From NCBI GenBank assembly GCA_902495075.1, contig CABUVO010000007.1:1-64000 (forward strand): a stretch of DNA of 64,000 bases, read 5' to 3'. The stretch is from an uncultured Porphyromonadaceae bacterium. GTDB lineage: Bacteria; Bacteroidota; Bacteroidia; Bacteroidales; Muribaculaceae. Shown here in pieces: positions 25,145-34,744 of this stretch (position 1 is the stretch's first letter; each line of letters starts with the position of its first letter). Below the pieces are notes generated by a model that saw only the letters and a program-made list of their open reading frames with translations, ran no database searches and had not been told where the DNA came from. Position numbers and translations under genes: made by a program.

Positions 25145-26386
25145 GATTTTGCGGTAGAGGGTGCGAAGCGATATGCCAAGCTCCTCTGCTGCAAGCTTCT
25201 TGTCGGAAGGATTGCGCTCGAGGGCGGCAATGATCGTCTCTTTCTCGGATTCTTCGAGTGAGAGGGACGTAGAATGGGACGATACCTCCTCACTGGAAAT
25301 GGGAGCAAGCAGATCTTCTACCGGATATTTGATGAGAGATGTAGGAGAGTGCTTTCTGCCGGAAAAATCAGAATTGCAGGTGGTAAGGTCTGAGCTATGG
25401 CTGGCACGATCTGAATTGTGGTCGTGGGAGAGGTCGGTGTCGCGGTTGGAAAGGGCGGCTTTCAATTCGGCAATTTCAGCTTTCATGCCGAGCATAAGCT
25501 GCCATAACATTTCGCGCTCCGCTTCGTAATTGACGGGTTTGCCGGGCTTTACAAGTGAGGATGTAGCTGACCGGTCGAGAGGGAGAGCTTCCAGTACAAG
25601 TTGACGGGAAATTTCTTCTCCTGCTTCGAAAAGGGCGAACTGTTCGACAAAGTTTTTGAGCTGTCGAACGTTGCCGGGCCATCGGTAAACGAGCATTGCG
25701 CGGTAGGCATCTTCCGAGAAAGATATGGGTTTGGTCATATATTTCTCGGCAAAATCAGCCGCGAATTTGCGCGCGAGGAGCTTTATGTCGTCTCCGCGGT
25801 CGTGAAGATTGGGAACGTCTATGCGGATTGTGGATAAACGGTAATACAGGTCTTCACGAAATTTACCTTTCTCCACAGCCTTTATAAGATCTACGTTGGT
25901 TGCGGCGACAATGCGGATGTTGGTTTTCTGAACTGTCGATGAACCGACTTTTAGAAATTCTCCGGTTTCGAGCACGCGGAGAAGACGCGCCTGGGTTGTC
26001 AGAGGCAATTCGGCAACTTCATCAAGGAATATTGTGCCACCATCGGCTTCCTCGAAATAGCCTTTGCGTGCGGAGATGGCTCCGGTGAAAGAACCTTTTT
26101 CGTGTCCGAAAAGCTCGGAGTCGATGGTTCCTTCGGGTATGGCGCCGCAGTTTACTGCGATATATTTTTTATGTTTGCGCGCTCCGAACTGATGGATTAT
26201 CTTGGGAAAGAATTCCTTTCCGGCACCGCTTTCGCCGGTGACGAGGACGGAGAGATCAATGGGAGCGACGCGAATCGCTCTGGCAATGGCGCGTATAAGC
26301 GCCGGCGAGTTTCCAATTATGGAGAATCGCTGCTTGGCAGAAGCAACTTCTGCGGGTATGTCTTGGGCTTGAATAGCCATAATCAA
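25121..26386 (-). CDS. Sigma-54-dependent activator without receiver domain
   Basis: A 421-residue AAA+ enhancer-binding protein. Walker A GESGAGKE lies at 51-58, the sigma-54 contact loop as GSFTGA at 98-103, and Walker B GGTIFLDEVAEL near 116-127. A Fis-type helix-turn-helix ends the protein (SDKKLAAEELGISLRTLYRKIKEL). There is no N-terminal sensor or receiver domain, so control must come through another partner or expression level. It activates RpoN-dependent promoters by remodelling the sigma-54 complex. It precedes lptE, an order kept in Bacteroidales. The 3' end is tandemly duplicated downstream. Confidence 0.9.
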   Translation of the reverse strand: MIMAIQAQDIPAEVASAKQRFSIIGNSPALIRAIARAIRVAPIDLSVLVTGESGAGKEFFPKIIHQFGARKHKKYIAVNCGAIPEGTIDSELFGHEKGSFTGAISARKGYFEEADGGTIFLDEVAELPLTTQARLLRVLETGEFLKVGSSTVQKTNIRIVAATNVDLIKAVEKGKFREDLYYRLSTIRIDVPNLHDRGDDIKLLARKFAADFAEKYMTKPISFSEDAYRAMLVYRWPGNVRQLKNFVEQFALFEAGEEISRQLVLEALPLDRSATSSLVKPGKPVNYEAEREMLWQLMLGMKAEIAELKAALSNRDTDLSHDHNSDRASHSSDLTTCNSDFSGRKHSPTSLIKYPVEDLLAPISSEEVSSHSTSLSLEESEKETIIAALERNPSDKKLAAEELGISLRTLYRKIKELGIDF

Positions 26387-26401
26387 ATTAATTTTAGGGG
26401 G

Positions 26402-27286
26402 CTACGGGAGGCGGGAGAGGCTGTAGGTTTGCTCGCGGAGGTATTTGCCGAGGGAGTCGGCATCGGGGAATTCCTGCTGCTTCTCTACCGATATCGGTTC
26501 ACCTATCGATACGTGGACTTCCTTGTTGCGCTTGTTGAATATCTCTTTGGGGAGACGGGCGCTGCGAAGACGCCAGTCGATGAGACCGAGTATGTTGAAG
26601 AATGTGGAGTTGTGTCCGTGGAAATAAATGGGAATCACAGGCACTTTCAGCTGCTGGATAAGCCGTGTGATTGTGGGCTGCCATTCGCGGTCGCGGATGT
26701 GGAGGGACTTGTCGATCTTGGAAACGGCTCCTGCGGGGAAGAAGCCAAGGGGGTGTCCGGAGCGGACATGGGCTATGGCGCGACGTATGCCTTGCATGGT
26801 CACGGCTTTTTTCTCGGGGTCGTCTGTCTTAATAGGATCGACGGCTATAAATGACGGGCGCATGGCGGATATGTTGTTGAGGAACATATTTACCATTACC
26901 TGATAGTCTTTGCGGTATTTCCCCACAATATGCAGAAGCAGTATCCCATCCATACCGCCGTAGGGATGGTTGGAGACCGTGATGAACGCACCATCCGGAA
27001 AACGGGAAAGGATCTCTTCGTTGTCAATACGAAGTTTGAATTTGAATTCATCTTCTACGAGATGATGTGAAAATTCCACACCTGTGGAATAACAATATCT
27101 CCCATGGATGGCGTTGACCTCGTCGATGCCCACCATATGGAGCACGCTTTCAACAAATTTGCGGTGGCTGGCAAGAGCCGGCACCATCTTAACAATATCA
27201 TCATAATTGAGCACGTCAGGACGCACCCCCGGTGCGCAGGGACGATTTTCAAGAGAGGAGGAAGAGATATTAGTGTTTTCTGACAT
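26402..27286 (-). CDS. 1-acylglycerol-3-phosphate acyltransferase-like protein
   Basis: A 294-residue PlsC-type acyltransferase with the NHPYGGMDG box (HxxxxD catalytic pair, about residue 105 of this start), FPAGAVSK as the later acceptor-binding block, and VPVIPIYFHGHNS. It may acylate lysophosphatidate or an aminolipid, as related Bacteroidetes enzymes make ornithine or glycine lipids. An upstream ATG at 27313 would sit before the expected transcript start of the promoter at 27318-27351, so I take the ATG at 27286. A short gap separates it from the sigma-54 regulator gene. Confidence 0.8.
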   Translation of the reverse strand: MSENTNISSSSLENRPCAPGVRPDVLNYDDIVKMVPALASHRKFVESVLHMVGIDEVNAIHGRYCYSTGVEFSHHLVEDEFKFKLRIDNEEILSRFPDGAFITVSNHPYGGMDGILLLHIVGKYRKDYQVMVNMFLNNISAMRPSFIAVDPIKTDDPEKKAVTMQGIRRAIAHVRSGHPLGFFPAGAVSKIDKSLHIRDREWQPTITRLIQQLKVPVIPIYFHGHNSTFFNILGLIDWRLRSARLPKEIFNKRNKEVHVSIGEPISVEKQQEFPDADSLGKYLREQTYSLSRLP

Positions 27287-27317
27287 AATCAATTTCGGAC
27301 AAGTTCTTTTCAACTTA

Positions 27318-27351
27318 CAAAGATACTAAAAAAATCAATAGATATAACAAA
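27318..27351 (-). promoter_or_regulatory. Promoter of the acyltransferase gene
   Basis: On the minus strand, TTTG (27351-27348), a 22-bp spacer, then TATCTTTG (27325-27318). The spacer is slightly long. Confidence 0.5.
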
Positions 27352-27404
27352 CGAGCTTTGCGAGGAAGATAAATTTGCGCCATAATTGCTATAAAAAAGG
27401 AGAA

Positions 27405-28841
27405 ATGATAAGAAAAGAATTTCCAAAGAATGTGGAGCTGTTGGCGCGTGCGATGAGCTGTTGGGAGGGTTTTGCCGATTTCAGGAAGGAACGAGAAAGA
27501 AGCAAAAGGTTTACGTATGGAGATCAATGGGGCGATATGATTGAGGTTGACGGCGAGCGGATGCGGGAGGAGGATTTCATACGCAGCCAGGGGAATGTAC
27601 CTTTGAAGAATAATCTGATACGCCGTCTGGTGAGGAATGTGCTCGGCGTTTTCAGAGCCAGATATTCTCCGCCACAATATGAGGCTAATGATTTTATGGA
27701 GGACCCCTGGGCACCAACCATGCAACGGCTTTTAGATTACAATATGGAGCTTAACAGAATGGAGGAGATGTATGCCCGCACGATGGAGGAATTTCTTATC
27801 GGGGGATTGGCAGTGCATAGGAAATGGTATGGAAAAAAGGGAGGGAGGGTTGATTGCTGGACGGATTTTGTGAGTCCGGATGATTTCTTTTGTGATACTG
27901 ATTCTCGTGATTTCAGGAATTGGGATGTGGATATCATCGGTGAGATTCATGATATGGATTTCAATTCGCTGTGCGCGGCATTTGTCGGAAAAGCTGAGGA
28001 TTACTTGCGTCTAAGCAGTATCTATGGCGATAGGGAAGGGAGAGGCAATCGCGTGATTGAGGTGTGGAGTCGGGAATACAGGCGGTATTACCGCTGCCAT
28101 GATATGCGCACGGGACGCTATTATGTGATTCCTTGTGAAGATGCGCCTGATGCGAAAGAGAATGAAAAGCGAGAGTGGGTTGTGGAGGAGGAATGGTATT
28201 GTCATTTTCTTTCGCCCTGGGGAGATGTGTTGAAGAGCGGACGATCTCCTTACAAGCATGGAAAGCATCCGTTTGTGTTTAAGGCGTATCCATTCATAGA
28301 TGGCGAGATACATTCTTTTGTGAGCGATATAATAGACCAACAGAAATTTACCAACCGACTTATCTCGATGTATGACTGGATTCTGCGGGCATCAGCCAAA
28401 GGTGGGCTGCTTTTCCCGGAGGGCGCGCTTCCCGAGGGCGCGGATATCAATGACATCGCAGAGGAATGGAGCCGGTTCAATGGAGTTATAATGTTTCGTC
28501 CGAAAGCGGGAATGCCATTGCCACAGCAGGTGAGCTCTAACTGCACCAACATAGGGATAACGGAGTTGCTGGATATCCAGATGAAGATGATGGAGGATAT
28601 TTCGGGAGTGAATGGCGCTTTGCAAGGTAGACTTGACAACATGAACATGAGCGGAACGCTTTATAACCAGCAGACTCAAAACTCAATGACGGCTCTTTCT
28701 GATTTACTGAAAAGTTTTGATTGCTTCATTGCCGATGCTGCCGCGATGGATGTGTCGAATATCAGGCAGTATTATAGCCGCGACAAGGTGCGGCAGATAA
28801 CGGGAAGGAATCCCAATGACCATATCGGGTGTTCAAATTGA
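27405..28841 (+). CDS. Solitary phage portal-like protein
   Basis: A 478-residue protein with the layout of a P22-type portal: an N-terminal helical part, a central DFVSPDDFFCDTDSRDFRNWD block, PFVFKAYPFIDGEIHSFV, and a long stem-like region with RLISMYDWILRASAKGG and ISGVNGALQGR. P22-type portals are about 700 residues, so this one lacks the C-terminal barrel and crown. Start chosen at ATG 27405, 2 bp after AAAGGAG; an upstream TTG is possible but has no ribosome site. No terminase, capsid or tail gene is near, so it is either a degraded prophage relic or a gene adopted by the host. The frame is intact, with its own terminator. Confidence 0.65.
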   Translation: MIRKEFPKNVELLARAMSCWEGFADFRKERERSKRFTYGDQWGDMIEVDGERMREEDFIRSQGNVPLKNNLIRRLVRNVLGVFRARYSPPQYEANDFMEDPWAPTMQRLLDYNMELNRMEEMYARTMEEFLIGGLAVHRKWYGKKGGRVDCWTDFVSPDDFFCDTDSRDFRNWDVDIIGEIHDMDFNSLCAAFVGKAEDYLRLSSIYGDREGRGNRVIEVWSREYRRYYRCHDMRTGRYYVIPCEDAPDAKENEKREWVVEEEWYCHFLSPWGDVLKSGRSPYKHGKHPFVFKAYPFIDGEIHSFVSDIIDQQKFTNRLISMYDWILRASAKGGLLFPEGALPEGADINDIAEEWSRFNGVIMFRPKAGMPLPQQVSSNCTNIGITELLDIQMKMMEDISGVNGALQGRLDNMNMSGTLYNQQTQNSMTALSDLLKSFDCFIADAAAMDVSNIRQYYSRDKVRQITGRNPNDHIGCSN

Positions 28842-28853
28842 TAAATATTATTA

Positions 28854-28890
28854 AAAAAGCAAGCCTATGTGTAAAAGGTTTGCTTTTTTT
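28854..28890 (+). terminator. Rho-independent terminator
   Basis: A 13-bp stem (28854-28866 with 28876-28888, one G-U pair) closes a 9-nt loop, with T-rich right arm. It ends the portal-like gene. Confidence 0.85.
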
Positions 28891-28910
28891 GTGAGATATT
28901 AGTATCTTTG
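28879..28910 (+). promoter_or_regulatory. Promoter of the beta-galactosidase gene
   Basis: TTTG at 28879-28882, a 20-bp spacer and TATCTTTG at 28903-28910. The -33 box overlaps the right arm of the preceding terminator. The leader is about 68 nt. Confidence 0.7.
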
Positions 28911-28984
28911 TAGGAAGAATGTGATCTGCAGGCATTCTGATTGATACAATAGAATAAAATAAAGATATATAACCATAAAACTCG

Positions 28985-31471
28985 ATGATTAAAAAATCCT
29001 TGATCTTGCCATTGATGGCATTCTCTCTTGCCGCTTCCGCGCAGAGAAACAGCTCTGAATTAAAACAATGGGAGTTCTCACATGACGAAACAAACTGGAA
29101 ACCGGTGGCGGTTCCTCATGACTGGGCTATATATGGTCCGTTTGACCGCGCCAATGACCTTCAGAAGGTGACGGTGGAACAGAATGGTGAGACCGAGGCT
29201 ACCTGGAAAACGGGAAGAACCGGCGGCCTCCCTTATGTCGGGAAGGGGTATTACAAGACTACGATAGATGTGCCTGATACCGTGGGGAAGGTATTCACTT
29301 TTGAGTTTGACGGCGCGATGTCGAATCCGAATGTTTTTGTGAACGGCAAGAAGATCGGAAACTGGGCGTATGGTTATAATTCATTCTATATAAATGTGCC
29401 AGCGGGTGTCATGGTGCCCGGCAAGAATACGGTGGAGGTGTCTCTTGAAAACAAGGAGAAATCGAGCCGTTGGTATCCAGGAGCCGGACTTTACCGGAAT
29501 GTAAGACTTGTCGCTACATCTCCGATACATGTTCCCACATGGGGCACTTATGTCATCACCCCTTATGTCTCCGCCAAGGAGGCATCGGTGAGGCTTTCCA
29601 CAGAAATTGCCGGGGCTGCAAAGGCTCAGAAGGTAATGGTTAAGACCGACATCATCGCTCCCGACGGGAGCGTGGCGGCTACGAACAATTCAGTGTATCA
29701 TGCCCAGGGACAACCTTTCGTCCAGGATTTTCTTGTGAAGTCTCCCAAACTATGGTCTACGGATACTCCCAATCTTTATCTTGCACGCACAACTCTGAGC
29801 GTTGATGGTAAGGATGTGGATACATATACCACCCGGTTCGGCATCCGCTCTCTCGAGTATATTCCGGAGAAGGGGTTCTTCCTGAATGGGAATTATACGA
29901 AATTCAAGGGTGTGTGCCAGCATCATGACCTAGGTCCCCTCGGGTCTGCGGTAAACAGAGCCGCCCTTGCCCATCAGATCGAGATGCTGAAGGAGATGGG
30001 AGCGAATGCGATCCGCACGTCGCACAACATGCCAGCCCCGGAGCTTGTGGAGCTTTGCGACGAGATGGGCATGATGCTGATGGTCGAGCCATTTGACGAC
30101 TGGGGATTCCGTCCGAAGAGTGAGAACGGCTATGGCTCGATTTTCGGAGAATGGGCTAAGAAAGATATGGAGAACATGTTGCGCCATTACCGCAACAATG
30201 CCTCCGTGGTGATGTGGTCGGTGGGCAATGAGGTTCCGAGCCAGTGGGGACCCGATGGCGTGAGCGAGCTTGTGATGCTGCAGGACATATGCCACCGTCT
30301 GGATCCGACGCGTCCTGTGACATGCGGTATGGATCAGTATGGCGCTGTTGTAGACAATGGTTTTGCCGCTACTCTTGATATCCCCGGTTTCAACTATAAA
30401 CCGCAGTATTATACGCAAGCCTATGAAATATTGCCTCAGAAGCTTATCTTAGGCTCGGAAACCGCTTCCACAGTCTCTTCTCGCGGTGTTTATATGTTCC
30501 CGATGGAGCTGAAGGCGCAGGCTAAGTATGCCAATCATCAGAATTCAGCTTATGATACTGAATTCTGTTCATGGTCCAACATCCCGGATGTGGATTTCTC
30601 AATGGACGATGACTATCCCTGGATGATCGGTCAGTTCGTGTGGACAGGCTTTGACTATCTCGGCGAGCCGTCGCCTTACGATACAGATGGCTGGCCCAAC
30701 CATTCGAGCATGTTCGGAATCATTGACCTTGCCTCACTCCCGAAAGACAGGTATTATCTCTACCGCTCTCAATGGAATGACAAGGCTTCGACTCTCCATA
30801 TCCTTCCTCACTGGAACTGGAAGGGACGTGAGGGAGAGAAGACACCGGTGGTGGCATATACCTCTTATCCTTCAGCTGAATTGTTTGTGAATGGAAAATC
30901 TTATGGTAAACGCAGCAAGGCGGATGCCAAGCCTCTCGACTATAGCAAACGTCTTTCCCTCTCTTTCTGGGATCGTGACAAAGCCTGGAATGAGGATCGT
31001 GTGGAGGACAGGAATGCGATGGAACGCTATCGCCTGATATGGGATGAGGTGGTGTATGAACCGGGAGAGGTGAAGGTTGTGGCTTATGATGCCAATGGTA
31101 ACAAGGCAGAAGAGAAGATTGTCCGCACAGCCGGCAAGCCGGATCATATAGTGCTTATTCCTAATCGCAGACAGCTTGCCGCGGATGGCGAGGATCTGGT
31201 GTATGTCACGGTGCAGGTTGCCGACAAGGATGGCAATATCGTGCCGACCGACAGTCGCGCGGTGAAATTCACGACCAAAGGCGCCGGCTCTTTCAGAGCA
31301 ACGGCTAATGGCGATCCTACAAGCCTTCGCCCGTTCCAGCTGCCGGAAATGGATCTTTTCAGCGGAGCGGCGACGGTGATTGTGCAGGCAGGCAAGACCC
31401 CGGGAATCATAACTTTCGAGGCTAAGGCGAAAGGGGTGAAGCCTGCAAAAATCGAGATAGAGGTGAAATAG
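28985..31471 (+). CDS. Glycoside hydrolase family 2 beta-galactosidase, exported
   Basis: An 828-residue enzyme with a signal peptide ending ASAQ, so it acts in the periplasm or at the surface. Order: GH2 sugar-binding jelly roll (about 20-180), immunoglobulin-like domain, TIM barrel with RTSHNMPAPE, the acid/base Glu in WSVGNE (about 411), and the nucleophile Glu expected in LGSETAS (about 490). A C-terminal Ig-like domain follows (ADGEDLVYVTVQVADKDGN). It releases galactose from beta-galactosides. galK and galM follow, fitting a galactose salvage unit. No SusC/SusD pair is near. Confidence 0.88.
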   Translation: MIKKSLILPLMAFSLAASAQRNSSELKQWEFSHDETNWKPVAVPHDWAIYGPFDRANDLQKVTVEQNGETEATWKTGRTGGLPYVGKGYYKTTIDVPDTVGKVFTFEFDGAMSNPNVFVNGKKIGNWAYGYNSFYINVPAGVMVPGKNTVEVSLENKEKSSRWYPGAGLYRNVRLVATSPIHVPTWGTYVITPYVSAKEASVRLSTEIAGAAKAQKVMVKTDIIAPDGSVAATNNSVYHAQGQPFVQDFLVKSPKLWSTDTPNLYLARTTLSVDGKDVDTYTTRFGIRSLEYIPEKGFFLNGNYTKFKGVCQHHDLGPLGSAVNRAALAHQIEMLKEMGANAIRTSHNMPAPELVELCDEMGMMLMVEPFDDWGFRPKSENGYGSIFGEWAKKDMENMLRHYRNNASVVMWSVGNEVPSQWGPDGVSELVMLQDICHRLDPTRPVTCGMDQYGAVVDNGFAATLDIPGFNYKPQYYTQAYEILPQKLILGSETASTVSSRGVYMFPMELKAQAKYANHQNSAYDTEFCSWSNIPDVDFSMDDDYPWMIGQFVWTGFDYLGEPSPYDTDGWPNHSSMFGIIDLASLPKDRYYLYRSQWNDKASTLHILPHWNWKGREGEKTPVVAYTSYPSAELFVNGKSYGKRSKADAKPLDYSKRLSLSFWDRDKAWNEDRVEDRNAMERYRLIWDEVVYEPGEVKVVAYDANGNKAEEKIVRTAGKPDHIVLIPNRRQLAADGEDLVYVTVQVADKDGNIVPTDSRAVKFTTKGAGSFRATANGDPTSLRPFQLPEMDLFSGAATVIVQAGKTPGIITFEAKAKGVKPAKIEIEVK

Positions 31472-31473
31472 GA

Positions 31474-31506
31474 GCTTCGTGCTTGCGCCCTCAGCACGGT
31501 GAGGCT
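31474..31506. repeat. Dispersed repeat, second copy
   Basis: Copy of the unit at 25001-25030, starting 3 bp after the beta-galactosidase stop. TGCTTGCGCCCTCAGCAC is shared. Confidence 0.7.
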
Positions 31507-31510
31507 GAAA

Positions 31511-31581
31511 GGGGGCTGGATGGGGCTGAGATGGGGCTGGATGGGGCGAGATGGGGATTTATGGGGCTGGATGGGGAGGGA
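31511..31581. repeat. G-tract array, ATGGGGCTGG repeats
   Basis: About seven ATGGGG units with CTGG, CTGAG or CGAG spacers follow the dispersed repeat. Related to the array at 18871-18951. Four or more GGGG tracts in a row could form a G-quadruplex in RNA or DNA. Confidence 0.75.
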
Positions 31582-31633
31582 TATGAAAGGAAATTAAATA
31601 TAACTTAAATAATAACTTAAAATCAGAATTGTC

Positions 31634-32779
31634 ATGGAATCCATGAAAGCAGAGATTCAGAAAGTATTCAAAGAGAGATTCGGAGAGGCTGGTGCCCTCT
31701 ATGCATCAGCTGGTCGTATCAACCTTATCGGCGAACATACCGACTATAACGGAGGTTTTGTTTTCCCGGGCGCTATTGATAAGGTTATCATGGCTGAGAT
31801 CAAACCTAATGGTCTGGAGAAAGTGCGCGTGTTCTCTATCGATATTGATGAGTATGCGGAGTTCGGTCTGAAGGAGGAGGATGCTCCCAAACAGAGCTGG
31901 GCACGCTATATATTCGGTATCTGCCGCGAGATTCAGAAGCGTGGCGGCGAGGTGAAAGGATTTGATGCCGTATTTGCAGGTAATGTTCCTCTGGGCGCCG
32001 GTCTTTCTTCTTCTGCCGCTCTTGAGAGCTGCTTCGCATTCGCGCTAAATGATCTTTTCAACAACAACAAAATCGATAAATTCGAGCTTGCAAAGATCGG
32101 TCAGAGCACAGAACACAACTATTGCGGTGTGAACTGTGGAATTATGGACCAGTTCGCTTCTGTGTTCGGTCGCAAGGGCAACCTCATGCGTCTTGACTGC
32201 CGTTCGATGGAGTATGAGTATTTCCCCTTCAATCCTCAGGATTACAAACTCGTGCTCGTTGACTCTCGTGTGAAACATGAGCTTAAGGATTCTCCCTATA
32301 ACAAACGTCGTGAGTCTTGCGAGCGTGTTGCCAAACGTCTGGGCATAGATACCCTTCGTGATGCTACGATGGAACAACTTGATGCTATCAAGGGTGACAT
32401 CACTGCGGAGGATTATTTCCGCGCCAAATTCGTTATCGAGGAGAAACAGCGTGTGCTTGATGTCTGCGATGCCCTCAATGCAGGTGACTACGAGACTGTG
32501 GGAAAGAAGATGTATGAGACACATGCCGGTCTTTCAAAGGATTATGAGGTAAGCTGCGAGGAGCTGGATTTCCTCAATGATGTTGCAAAGACTCTTGGAG
32601 TTACAGGTTCGCGTATCATGGGCGGCGGTTTCGGCGGCTGCACAATTAACCTCGTGAAGAATGATCTGCATGATGATTTCATCAAGATCGCAGTTGAAAA
32701 ATTCAATGAGAAATATGGTCACGAGCCCAAAATTTATGATGTCGTGATCTCTGACGGCGCACGTAAAATCGAAGAGTGA
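31634..32779 (+). CDS. galK: Galactokinase
   Basis: A 381-residue GHMP kinase that phosphorylates galactose at C1, first committed step of the Leloir pathway. Motifs: GRINLIGEHTDYNGG (about 26-40, galactokinase signature), PLGAGLSSSAALE (about 120, ATP loop) and GGGFGGCTINLV near the C-terminus. It is preceded by a 160-bp gap filled by repeats and overlaps galM by ATGA, so the two are coupled. Confidence 0.96.
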   Translation: MESMKAEIQKVFKERFGEAGALYASAGRINLIGEHTDYNGGFVFPGAIDKVIMAEIKPNGLEKVRVFSIDIDEYAEFGLKEEDAPKQSWARYIFGICREIQKRGGEVKGFDAVFAGNVPLGAGLSSSAALESCFAFALNDLFNNNKIDKFELAKIGQSTEHNYCGVNCGIMDQFASVFGRKGNLMRLDCRSMEYEYFPFNPQDYKLVLVDSRVKHELKDSPYNKRRESCERVAKRLGIDTLRDATMEQLDAIKGDITAEDYFRAKFVIEEKQRVLDVCDALNAGDYETVGKKMYETHAGLSKDYEVSCEELDFLNDVAKTLGVTGSRIMGGGFGGCTINLVKNDLHDDFIKIAVEKFNEKYGHEPKIYDVVISDGARKIEE

Positions 32780-33828
32780 TCATGAAAATCACAAAAAAGA
32801 CATTTCCCTCACCAAAGGGAGAAATCACCTGGTATGAGCTCACCAACGCGCAAGGCGCGTCGGTGGTGCTCTCCACCATGGGTGCCGGTATTGTAGAGGT
32901 GCGTGTGCCCGACAAGGACGGCAAGATTGAGAATGTGGCTCTCAGTTATGAGAATGCTGCAGATTATATCGCCGACGGTCCGTGTCTGGGCAAATGTCCC
33001 GGACGTTATGCCAACCGTATTGCCAAAGGTCATATTGAAGTTGACGGCAAGGAATATCACCTGGCAATCAACAATGGTCCGAATGCTTTGCATGGTGGTC
33101 CGGAGGGTTTCCAGAACCAGAACTGGGCAGCAGAGGAGATTGCAGATGGCGTTAAATTCACATATAACGCTAAAGACGGGGAGGAGAACTATCCCGGAAA
33201 TCTGACAGTGACAGCCACGTATCACTGGAGCGACAGCAATAAGCTTGAACTTGATTTTCATGCGGAATCAGATGCTGATACGGTGGTCAATATGACAAAT
33301 CATGCATATTGGAATCTCGACGGTGCTGATGCAGGAAGCATTTTCAATCATGAGATGAAACTCAAGGCTGCCAACTGGCTTCCGACTGATGAAACTCAGA
33401 TACCTACCGGTGAAATAGCTGCTGTGGCTTCGACACCAATGGATTTCACAGAGTTCAAGAAAATCGGCAAGGATATAAAAGAGGATTTCGAGGCTTTGAG
33501 AATCGGCAAGGGTTATGACCATTGCTGGGTGATCGATGGCTGGAAACCGGGGCTGATGGTTGAGAATGCCGTTGAGCTCAGGGCTGAGAATTCAGGAAGA
33601 AAGCTCACTGTCAGCAGCGACCAGCCCGGCGTGCAGGTATATACCGGCAACTGGCTTGCCGGCTGTCCGAAAAACAAAAGCGGGAAATCTTATGAGGATT
33701 ATGAGGGAGTGGCAATAGAGATGCAAGGATTCCCGGATGCTCCCAATAAGGAGGGATTCCCTTCTCAGCTTCTGAAAGCAGGTGAGAGCTATGACCGCAA
33801 AATAATCTTCGCCTTCTCAGCTGAATAA
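32776..33828 (+). CDS. galM: Aldose 1-epimerase (mutarotase)
   Basis: A 350-residue enzyme of the GalM fold that interconverts alpha and beta galactose before GalK. Blocks include GRYANRIAKG (about 76), NGPNALHGGPEGF (about 99-111, first catalytic His), TNHAYWNL near 175 (second catalytic His) and QVYTGNWL near the end; the catalytic Glu is expected in VAIEMQGFPDAPN. ATG 32776 overlaps the galK stop; ATG 32782 is also possible. It ends 1 bp before the convergent xerD stop with no room for a terminator. Confidence 0.95.
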   Translation: MIMKITKKTFPSPKGEITWYELTNAQGASVVLSTMGAGIVEVRVPDKDGKIENVALSYENAADYIADGPCLGKCPGRYANRIAKGHIEVDGKEYHLAINNGPNALHGGPEGFQNQNWAAEEIADGVKFTYNAKDGEENYPGNLTVTATYHWSDSNKLELDFHAESDADTVVNMTNHAYWNLDGADAGSIFNHEMKLKAANWLPTDETQIPTGEIAAVASTPMDFTEFKKIGKDIKEDFEALRIGKGYDHCWVIDGWKPGLMVENAVELRAENSGRKLTVSSDQPGVQVYTGNWLAGCPKNKSGKSYEDYEGVAIEMQGFPDAPNKEGFPSQLLKAGESYDRKIIFAFSAE

Positions 33829-34734
33829 TCACTTATAATGGGGATGATGCTCGAGGAGTTCGGAGCGCAGGCGCGAGCGATCGAGATGGATGTAAATTTC
33901 GGTGGTTGATATCGATTCATGACCGAGCATTTCCTGGATGGCGCGCAGATTGGCGCCTCCTTCGAGCAGATGAGTGGCAAAAGAGTGTCGCAACGTATGT
34001 GGCGACACTTTTTTTATTATTCCTGCTTCTTTAGCGAGGTCGCGGATGATATAAAACACCATTACACGTGTCATCATGCCGCCACGGCGGTTGAGGAAGA
34101 GAATGTCTTTTGAGTCTGATTTGATCTTCAGTTTTTCACGGATTGGAAGATAATCTTTAATCAGTCTGATTGCTTCCGGAGAAAGTGGCACGAGGCGCTG
34201 CTTGTTTCCTTTTCCTATGATAATTACATATCCCTCATCAAGATTTGTGCGAGACATACGCAATTCAACCAGCTCTGAGACGCGGAGTCCGCTGCCGTAT
34301 AATGTTTCTATTATGGCATGATTGCGGGGGGTCTCCTCCTTGTCGGGATCAAGAGCGAGGATCATGGCATCGATATCTTCGACCGACAGAACATCCGGAA
34401 GGACACGTCCGAAACGTGGAGCCTCAAGAAGCTCGCATGGATCAGATTCCATATACCCCTCAAGGCGGAGAAACCTGAAGAAAGCTCGGATACCGGATAA
34501 AATCCGGGCTTGAGAGCGGGGGGATATGCCAAGGTCATGGAGTGTACAGAGAAACTGATGCAGCGTGTCAGTTTCGGTATCTGTGAGAGGGATGTTTCGC
34601 TCTTGAAGGAACTCAAACAGATGAATGGCGTCTGTGCGGTAGCTTTCAAGGGTATGCGAGGATAGTCCCCGCTCCAGCAGGAGGAAATTCTCAAAATCTG
34701 CCAAAAGTTTGTCGGGGGGATTCAGAGGACGCAT
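33829..34734 (-). CDS. xerD: Tyrosine recombinase XerD
   Basis: A 301-residue site-specific recombinase. The N-terminal SAM-like core-binding domain is followed by the catalytic domain with GSGLRVSELVEL (first Arg), HTLRHSFATHLLEGG (HxxR), GHESISTTEIYIHLD (His and the Tyr nucleophile). With XerC it resolves chromosome dimers at dif. Length and lone chromosomal position fit the housekeeping XerD rather than a phage integrase. Its 3' end abuts galM. Confidence 0.9.
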   Translation of the reverse strand: MRPLNPPDKLLADFENFLLLERGLSSHTLESYRTDAIHLFEFLQERNIPLTDTETDTLHQFLCTLHDLGISPRSQARILSGIRAFFRFLRLEGYMESDPCELLEAPRFGRVLPDVLSVEDIDAMILALDPDKEETPRNHAIIETLYGSGLRVSELVELRMSRTNLDEGYVIIIGKGNKQRLVPLSPEAIRLIKDYLPIREKLKIKSDSKDILFLNRRGGMMTRVMVFYIIRDLAKEAGIIKKVSPHTLRHSFATHLLEGGANLRAIQEMLGHESISTTEIYIHLDRSRLRSELLEHHPHYK

Positions 34735-34744
34735 ACAAACCGGT

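Noticed and set aside
33829..34734. XerD gene as the phage integrase
   Set aside because: It has housekeeping XerD length and motifs, lies 8 kb from the phage, and sits among core genes.
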